A stretch of 64,000 nucleotides of DNA from Tetraselmis striata (taxonomy: Eukaryota > Chlorophyta > Chlorodendrophyceae > Chlorodendrales > Chlorodendraceae), in contig VCJN01000993.1 of the NCBI GenBank assembly GCA_006384855.1, forward strand, positions 145,875 through 209,874. Reading direction: 5' to 3'. A program made the position numbers and the translations under genes. Under the pieces are notes generated by a model. It was not told the origin of the DNA. It saw only the letters and a list, made by a program, of their open reading frames with translations, and made no database searches. This document shows, piece after piece, positions 57,401 to 64,000 of this stretch (its first letter is position 1; the number at the start of each line of letters is the position of its first letter).

Positions 57401-58421
57401 CGTGGCAGGTTGTGGAGGCTATGGCGGCTGCCCAGGAGCACCCCCCTGTGGATGCGGACGGGGATGCTCGCTTGGTAACCGTCCATGAAGGCGATGACTT
57501 GTCCAGTGAATCACGCACCTTGCCCGGCGTGCGTTCAACACAACCCGGCTGGCGGAGGCCAAGCAGAACACTGGCTGCCATGGCGTGTGCCATGTGCATG
57601 TGGTCCGGGGCTATGTCAGCATGGTCAACCTCTTCCCCCTCGCGCCGTTCCACCTGTTTGTTTTTGGCTTGGGAAGGGACTTCTGGAGGAAATTTGTCAC
57701 CGTGCAGGGCCACATTGGATTCCGAGCTATGAAGCAGGAAGACCGGCGCCAGACTTTAGTCCCGATACCCAGCAACTTTGAACGCGGGTTGCGCCCTTCG
57801 TTTGCAGTGTCCAAGAATCGAAAGGCAACCCCCCCCCCCCCCCCCCCGGGCGTGGGCGTGGGCGTGGGCGTGACGGCATTCCCCTCCATGACTGCAGGGT
57901 CAGGCAAGGTGACGGTGCAGTCCGGCTGGGTCATGGAGGACTGCTTGCACCACATGGAAACGTTTTCCATTCTTAACGCCGGTCCGCTGTTCGAGGAGGC
58001 CCGGGTGAAGGCGATCATGCCCGAGAAGGAGCTCGCGTCCCCAGCGGTGGTGCGTTCGGTGTCGCGACTGGCGGTGCTTGGGCACATGTACAAGCGCCTG
58101 CAAGGCGCTGCGTGGTTCGTCACGCGGTGGGGGTTGCAGAATGTGGTGACGGAGGAGGACGGCCCCGAGCGCAAGGCGCAGGTGGACGCGCTCACTAGGG
58201 AGGGGAGGACTCGATACCCAGCGCGGCGCCAAGGCGCGGCGGCCGGGGCAGCGCGGCGCCAACGCGCGGCGGCCGGGGCAGCGCGGCGCCAACGCGCGGC
58301 GGCCGGGGCAGCGCGGCGCCAACGCGAGTGGGATGGGCGGGGCAGCGGTTGCTACCGAGTGAGGCGTAGCATCGTTTGCAGTAGCAACGCAGCCTTCCGG
58401 TGTGACGCCGCCTGGATGTAA
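57401..58421 (+). other. Putative continuation of the BED-like gene
   Basis: After the acceptor at about 57405 the frame reads VVEAMAAAQEHPPVDADGDA and then shifts near 57530 to a clean stretch: YVSMVNLFPLAPFHLFVFGL, later FRAMKQEDRRQTLVPIPSNF. A C run encodes a Pro tract and GTGGGC repeats encode GVGVGVGV. WVMEDCLHHMETFSIL and AVLGHMYKRLQGAAWFVTRW follow, ending in four repeats of AARRQRAAAG-type sequence. The composition is protein-like in both halves, but I cannot name the family. It is probably part of a decaying mobile-element protein. Confidence 0.4.
58219..58330 (+). repeat. 30-bp minisatellite, four units
   Basis: Four copies of GCGCGGCGCCAACGCGCGGC plus GGCCGGGGCA lie head to tail at the 3' end of the preceding open frame. 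They encode an Ala/Arg/Gln repeat. Confidence 0.9.
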
Positions 58422-58880
58422 CCCAGCAGTACGCGCAAAGTGCAAGTGCAAGCTGCTGATGGCGGGGATCCCGCGCGGGGGGCGGGGGGGGGCGGGGGGG
58501 GGGGGGCAGCGGCTGTGGGATAGGCGCGGCAGCGGTTGCTACAGAGTGAGGCGTCGCATCGTTTGCAGTAGCAACGCAGCCTTTCCGGTTGCATAGTGTG
58601 ACGCAGCCTGGATGTAACCCAGCAGTACGCGCAAAGCGCAAGTGCAAGCTGCTGGTGGCGGGGATCCACGCGAGGTCGCAGGACGGTGCGCGAGGGGGGG
58701 GGGGGGGGGGGGGGCAGCGGCTGTGGGATAGGCGGGGCAGCGGTTGCTACCGAGTGAGGCGTAGCATCGTTTGCAGTAGCAACGCAGCCTTTCCGGTTGC
58801 ATAGTGTGACACCGCTTGGATGTACACTAGGACCTCAGCGTCGAAGGGAGAATAGCAGTACGCGCAAAGTGCAAGTGTTA
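58330..58880 (+). repeat. Tandem repeat of about 200 bp, three units
   Basis: Each unit contains GGCAGCGGTTGCTACCGAGT, ATCGTTTGCAGTAGCAACGC, then GGATGTAACCCAGCAGTACG and AAGTGCAAGCTGCTG. Units begin near 58340, 58530 and 58738. A G run separates them (58480-58506, 58696-58714). The third unit is truncated and carries an insertion near 58825. Confidence 0.88.
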
Positions 58881-58919
58881 CACGTCCGTGTGCCCCACCC
58901 AATGACATTGCGCCCGACC

Positions 58920-60160
58920 TCACTGACGGCATGTCTCGCTCTCCTTCAGCTCCTGGGCCGTCCGCGGCCTCACCCTGCGCACCCTACCAGCCGCGCGTGC
59001 CTTCTCGGAAGCCTCACACACGGCGGCGCGAGTCGCGTCGTGGAACGCGTCCCTGACATGGCGGAACTCCGCCCTCACCGTGGCCGTGGTCGGGCAGGGG
59101 ACTGCCCGCTGATGGGTCGCCATGCATGGGTACTTGGGGCCGCACAAAGCCGGGGTGCCGTCGCAGCAACACTCCCAGTCCGTCCGTTGGACGCAGTCCA
59201 CGCATGACGGGCGTCCGGCCAGGACACGCATATGATAGTGCATGTGGCCGCCTCCCGCCACTGCTCGTAGTGCTCCGGTCAACATGGCGACGAGCAAGTC
59301 GGCATGTCCCGTAGGTGGCTGCGGGGCGGGTGGCGCGAGCGCAGCCTCGCTCGCCTCGACAACCCCCTCAGCCCGATCAGTCGCCTCGACCACGGCCTCC
59401 TCCGCCTCCTGACGCGGCGCACCAGGCGCATCATCGTCGCCTGGCAGGGCGTCCCCCCCGCAACGGCGCCGTCGGCGGTGGCCGACGCCGTCGTGGCGGG
59501 GTGTTGTGAGGAGGTGGCCCTAGACATAGGTGGGGCCGGCACCGCCATGTGTTGCTCCACATGCGGTGCGGTTCCTGACGCGACAGCTCCGTCGCACCAG
59601 TACCGGCGCCGGCACCCCACGCCTGCTGGGCTTACCACCAACCGGCATGTTTCCTTTGGGAGGCGGTTCATCCGCGTCGGAGGTGAGCGGCGGTGCCTGT
59701 GTGGGTGTGGATACTGCCCGGCCATTAGGGCTCCCGCCGCCTGCCGCTCCGCCGACCCACGCCGCGGCGTGTGCTGCGCCCCGCATAGTCGCCTCGAATA
59801 TATTATACATGACGCGGGGACGGGGGGGGGGGGGGGGGGGGGATTCGTGCGTTTCGTATGTCGGCGGAACGGCGTGCGAAGCTGCGGCTGGCGAAGGTGG
59901 TGGAAGTAAGCGTGGCGGCGTCGGCGGCGTATTACCGTGCGTGCATGCGTGCGCAACCCCACGGCAGCAAGCGCCGGACTCGGCGTGTGCCGGCGGCAGA
60001 GCTGCGAAGCCATGGACACGGTACGGGATGCCAAGTCTGGCTAAGCAACTACCGAGGCTGGCGGCTTAACCCCCGTGTCCGGCGGTTGAGGGATGGAAAG
60101 TGCGTAGAAGTTGATCGGCAAAGCGGGCATATAAGCCTGGCTGTGCTAGGTTCCTATTAA
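58920..60160. other. Overlapping unrecognised ORFs on both strands
   Basis: Minus 59393-58920 (157 aa) carries a Cys cluster (CVDCVQRTDWECCCDG, then CGPKYPC) that could bind zinc. Its frame upstream is broken. Plus 59858-60160 (100 aa) is basic (RRAKLRLAKVVEVSVAASAA, then QVWLSNYRGWRLNPRVRRLR). Plus 59304-59909 is open too but Arg-rich, as expected of antisense in GC-rich DNA. A G run lies at 59822-59842. The minus Cys-rich ORF is the best candidate. No family is recognised. Confidence 0.3.
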
Positions 60161-60540
60161 GTAATGGCGGTTTGTGCTAAGTAATTCGTAGGGGTGGACC
60201 ATGCAGCGCAGGTAGGGGGCGGTATAAATGAGGCCGGGCACATATACTGCTCCACGAAACGACACTTTCGCACGTGTAGTTGAATAGACGCCCCCCCCCC
60301 CCCCCCCCCCGCCGGGTCGGCCCGCCGACCCGCCACGGCATGTAATATCTGTCATGCATCGCCGGGGTATGTGTGAGTGGACGCCCCGCCGCCACATCCC
60401 CCCCCCCCCCCCCCACCCCCCCCCCCCCCCCCCATTTACACTTGTGCACTCATTAAGTTTGGGCTGGTTTCGGAGCAGTATATGTACGTATGTATATACA
60501 TACAATGGAACGTAGGACCTGCGCGGAAAGAGGCGGGGCT
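60161..60540. other. Spacer with C runs
   Basis: C runs at 60291-60310 and 60399-60433. No gene. Confidence 0.5.
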
Positions 60541-61690
60541 GGCGGAGTGGGTTGGGGGTGCGTAGAGTAGCGTGTTGTTGAGATTCGGGGTGCATCGGAC
60601 GCCGGATGCCCATCCACCCAGCGTAAAAGACGCGTACGTAATATTCACACTATATATATTCACACGCAAATGTGTGAAAACCGGACATTCCGTGCCGGAT
60701 GGGTGGGAATACGGCGTCCGATGCAGCCAAAACCCCAGGGACACGCTATTCTATGCACCGCCAATGCACTCCGCCAGCACCGCCTCATTCTCTGTCGATT
60801 TCGAAAACGCCTTCACATTATCCACCGCTAATTGCAATTGCCACCGTGTAATGTTGTCACGATGTGCGCACACAACAACACTTACTACCGGTTCCGACGC
60901 GGATGGAGGCGAGGCTTGCGGAGTGCATTATTGGGGGTGCGTAGAGTAGCGTGCTGCAAATAATTGGGGTGCATCGGACGCCGGATGCCCATCCACCCGG
61001 CGTAAAAGACGCGTAATATTCACACTATATTAACACACAAATGTGTGAAAACCGGACATTCCGTGCCGGATGGGTGGGAATACGGCGTCCGATGCAGCCA
61101 AAACCCCAGCAACACGCTATTCTATGCACCGCCAATGCGCTCCGCCAGCACCGCCTCATTCTCTGTCGATTTCGAAAACGCCTTCACATTATCCACCGCT
61201 AATAATTGCAATTGCCACCGTGTAATGTTGTCACGATGTGCGCACACAACAACACTTACTACCGGTTCCGACGCGGATGGAGGCGAGGCTTGCGGAGTGC
61301 GTTGGGGGTGCGTAGAGTAGCGTGCTGCAAATAATTTGGGTGCATCGGACGCCGGATGCCCATCCACCCGGCGTAAAAGACGCGTAATATTCACACTTTA
61401 CTAACACACAAATGTGTGAAAACCGGACATTCCGTGCCGGATGGGTGGGAATACGGCGTCCGATGCAGCCAAAACCCCAGCAACACGCTATTCTATGCAC
61501 CGCCAATGCACTCCGCCAGCACCGCCTCATTCTCTGTCGATTTCGAAAACGCCTTCACATTATCCACCGCTAATTGCAATTGCCACCGTGTAATGTTGTC
61601 GCGATGTGCGCACACAACAACACTTACTACCGGTTCCGACGCGGATGGAGGCGAGGCTTGCGGAGTGCGTTGGGGGTGCACAGACTAGCG
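60541..61690 (+). repeat. Tandem array of about 370 bp with an internal hairpin, three units
   Basis: Units start at GTGCATCGGACGCCGGATGC near 60590, 60970 and 61340. In each, this start and CGGCGTCCGATGCAGCC about 120 bases later are inverted copies of one another, so every unit contains a fold-back of about 35-base arms around GTAATATTCACAC and ACAAATGTGTG. Each unit ends with GGGGGTGCGTAGAGTAGCG. The copies are over 95% alike by eye. A partial unit end precedes the first copy at 60541-60580. This resembles a tandemly multiplied fold-back or MITE-type element. No coding function is supported. Confidence 0.9.
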
Positions 61691-61794
61691 GGAGACTAGA
61701 TCCATTGTCGCTTATTTACAAGCACGGGCGGTGCTGCCAGACCTGATCGTCTACGGCCGATATAATATTCACACTATATTAACATCGGTGCACA

Positions 61795-61835
61795 CCGCCG
61801 CACACCGCCGCACACCGCCGCACAACGCTGCGCGC
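61795..61835 (+). repeat. CGCCGCACAC short tandem repeat
   Basis: A ten-base unit (CGCCGCACAC) is repeated about three times, followed by degenerate copies. The surrounding 61700-62060 holds no supported gene. Confidence 0.75.
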
Positions 61836-62061
61836 GCACATTCGTCGCGCACATATACGCGCGCCCTACCGCACATATTATCCCGGATTCACTCGCCGTA
61901 TCCATTACGCTGTGCTACTTCAACAATAAACATTGCGAAATTACACCGACACAATGCCGCACCGACTAGCTCTTGACAATACGTGCATATAAATAGTAGT
62001 GGCGCGCTGCTCCTCGCCTCCGATGTGTCGTTGACTGCTGCGGAAGGCGGTCGTCGACTGG

Positions 62062-62402
62062 GTGTTAGTTTCTCCACCTCGCCCCCCCCCCCCCCTTCAC
62101 CGCTCACAGCGCCATGGCAGACCTCGCCCCCCCGGGCAAAAGTGGGCGGCGAGCCTTGTTGTCTCGCGTGTCCGCGCCGCCGGCATCGAGGAGGACGAGA
62201 AAGACATGAGGAAACGCGTGACAAGGTGGGCGCGCAACAAAACACTCCATCCTCCACATTAGCACGCACCCACTCGTGGCTAACTTGTGCCGCGCGCAGG
62301 TTCGTCCGGGAGCGCCGTAAGGCCCACCTCAACGCCAAGGCTTCCACAGTGCCAGCGGCGCAACTCGTGGTGGCCGAGGAGGCCGCATCCTCAGCCGCTT
62401 AA
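62062..62402 (+). CDS. Partial unknown gene, two exons visible
   Basis: One exon ends at 62225 with DEKDMRKRVTR and donor GTGGGC. The next starts at 62300 after CGCGCGCAG and reads FVRERRKAHLNAKASTVPAA to a stop at 62402. The split Arg codon is restored exactly across the intron. The first exon has no in-frame ATG, so an upstream exon is missing from this model. The charged KRVTRFVRERRK stretch suggests nucleic-acid binding, but no family is recognised. Confidence 0.4.
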
Positions 62403-62474
62403 AGGCGAAACGATTGTGGCTGGTTGTGGGCGTCTGGGCACAAGGGGCGTCCCGACGCCAAGGTAAGGAAGCTC

Positions 62475-62933
62475 ATGGCGGCGTCGTCGACGGCACAGCC
62501 TCCCGGGGTGGTGAATACACTGACGGATGACAAGAAGCGGAAGAGGCCAGTGAAGAAGCGCCGAGGTAAGAAACTGACGGTCGCGGAGTCGGAGGCGGAG
62601 TCGGAGGCACAGGCGCAGGCGCAGGCGGAGGCGGAGGCGGAGGCGGAGGCAGCGAGATCGTCGAAGCGGAGGGTCCCCCGGGCACGCAAGAACAAGAACA
62701 AGCCCCCGCCCCCTTACCCCCCTCCCCTCACTCCCCCGGCGGGAGCGGCGGGCGGGGGGGGGGGGGGGGGGGGGCGGCGGGGGGACCACGCCCGCCCGCC
62801 TCCCCCCCCCCCCCCCCCCCCCGGGGCCACATTCCCCGATGGCAGCTGTCGCGAATATTGTAATTCAAACATTCTTATTCGGCAAACCGCTGCCTGCCCC
62901 CGCCCTCCCCCTATAAATATTTATGTAACGTGA
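62475..62933 (+). other. Basic, Ala/Glu-repeat open frame
   Basis: From ATG 62475 the frame encodes DDKKRKRPVKKRRGKK, then a minisatellite GCGGAG-type repeat giving alternating Ala/Glu and Ala/Gln, and RSSKRRVPRARKNKNK. It then runs through G and C tracts (62756-62774, 62805-62822) that are unlikely to be coding. The first half could be an exon of a nuclear protein. A GTAAGG donor lies just upstream at 62463. Confidence 0.3.
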
Positions 62934-63560
62934 GCACTCTTTGGCAAAACATGGCAGCCAAACCGCCCGTCTGATGACCTTTGATCGGACGGCAGGCAGG
63001 CCCCTAGCCGAATAGTACGGCTGCGATTTGTGCGACAGTCTCGGGTGCCTCACGCAGGTCAAGCAGACAAGGCTGTCGTAAACACACAGAAGGCAGCAGA
63101 GAGAGAAACAATGGTTACAACGTTGTCACCACCCGCCGCTATTTATGCGTATGGCTAGCTCACAGCTAGCCACCACCAAGCGGCACGCGCACTGCTAAGC
63201 GCGTCACCGTGAAGAGTCGTGCCTCGAAGTGTCGAACAGGAGGTCGTCGCTTAGAGACCTCCGCACATGTAGTTGACACATCAGTTTATACACAAGTATA
63301 CAACTGATGTTCCAGAGGCAGGCACATTATACTTGTGCCCGCTACGGGTACGCACATGCGTATTATCCCGTAACTACTACTGAACAGTGTACCGGTACCA
63401 GTAGGACTCGTCTCATGATTCATCATCCACCAGTACTCGTATTGTGGCGCGTGACACACGCGCGCACACATACGATACATCAGGTACTCGTACATGAATG
63501 ATGCTACGATCATACAGTACCCGTACAGAGTATGCCATTATTGTCACACTACATCTCTCC
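62934..63560 (-). repeat. Probable LTR region of the right-hand gypsy element
   Basis: On the minus strand the element's purine run (AAGGGGGGAGAGA) ends at about 63566 and TGTAGTGTGACAATAA follows, identical to the left element. The LTR should extend towards lower coordinates. I cannot fix its end. The stretch has direct and inverted copies of AGGTCGTCGCTTAGAGACCT-like sequence near 63240, but no gene. Confidence 0.45.
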
Positions 63561-63599
63561 CCCCTTGACAACAGTGTGAAATAGCATTCCACAGGCAGT

Positions 63600-64000
63600 T
63601 TAATTTGCAGTCGGCACACGTGCCGGGTATTTATGCATATGCTCCACAAATTCAGGTGACTTTACAAAGTCCAACCATTTGGGAGTAGCCATAAAATCCT
63701 GCAATGCTATTGTCCTTTTAACATCAAACAAACGATGCCAAACAGGGGCAATAGACTCATCCGCAAAGTGAACAAGAAATTGCAACTGAGTACCACGTAA
63801 ACCGGGCATGGAACCGATTTTAACGCTGGTAATCTTGTCAATCTCATACTCATCATCAGAGTCGTCACCGGTACCAACAACAAGAGGTACTTGCGGGCGC
63901 AACGGCGCAGTGGGACAGGGTCTCAAGTTATTAACATGAAATACTGGGTGCAACTTAACACCAGCAGGTAATTTCAGTCGATAACTATGACCGCCAATTT
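63600..64000 (-). CDS. Ty3/gypsy integrase C-terminus with chromodomain-like tail, partial
   Basis: The open frame enters from beyond the window end and runs to a stop at 63600. It shows the integrase C-terminal pattern IGGHSYRLKLPAGVKLHP, then VFHVNNLRPCPTAP. An acidic linker (GTGDDSDDEYEIDKI) and a chromodomain-like module (FLVHFADESIAPVWHRLFDV to ALQDFMATPKWLDFV) follow. No frame break occurs in the visible part, unlike the related copy at 26292-26821. Chromodomains target chromovirus integration to modified histones. Here the fold is only inferred from position and the Tyr/Trp pattern. Confidence 0.82.
   Translation of the reverse strand, partial: IGGHSYRLKLPAGVKLHPVFHVNNLRPCPTAPLRPQVPLVVGTGDDSDDEYEIDKITSVKIGSMPGLRGTQLQFLVHFADESIAPVWHRLFDVKRTIALQDFMATPKWLDFVKSPEFVEHMHKYPARVPTAN

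Noticed and set aside
61889-62347. 152-codon minus-strand ORF
   Set aside because: The plus strand has an intron joining two frames exactly in phase at 62225/62300, which explains the region better.

Overview
The window reads as nuclear DNA of a GC-rich single-celled eukaryote, most likely an alga. Protein genes are split by many GT-AG introns. Runs of 12 or more G or C occur throughout non-coding DNA. The gap between genes is packed with several classes of eukaryotic retroelement. A four-domain voltage-gated calcium channel, a WAPL homologue and a ubinuclein homologue in one place fit a haptophyte or a prasinophyte-type green alga. The sequence alone does not settle which. There is no prokaryotic feature (no operons, no CRISPR, no rRNA).

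Layout. 0.4-12.5 kb (minus): a 15-exon Cav-type channel gene of about 2535 residues; splicing stays in phase except for one single-base frameshift near its 3' end. 12.5-29 kb: a graveyard of mobile elements, made up of a tyrosine-recombinase retroelement with direct repeats, head-to-head LINE remnants, a small copia-like element with 210-bp LTR-like repeats and a Ty3/gypsy pol remnant. 29.0-33.6 kb (plus): a 9-exon WAPL gene (682 aa). 33.9-38.7 kb (minus): a 14-exon ubinuclein/HPC2 gene (903 aa), convergent with WAPL. 39-46 kb: LINE endonuclease, a broken second tyrosine recombinase and an inverted telomere-like repeat. 46.75-47.5 kb: a small three-exon gene for a secreted cysteine-rich protein. 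50.5-56.1 kb: a composite repeat made of a 365-bp tandem array, a 300-bp array, then inverted copies of the 365-bp unit. 56.5-62.9 kb: a BED-finger-like ORF cluster, short tandem repeats, a hairpin-containing 370-bp tandem array and small unrecognised ORFs. 63.5-64 kb: the end of a second Ty3/gypsy element that runs off the window.

The two chromatin genes are related in role only. WAPL releases cohesin from chromosomes, and ubinuclein belongs to the HIRA H3.3 deposition complex. The calcium channel is unrelated to them. I built the exon models by hand from splice-site dinucleotides, reading frame and family resemblance. Three long genes closing in frame over 9-15 exons is strong internal support. 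Function-level claims rest on motif recognition, not on a database search.
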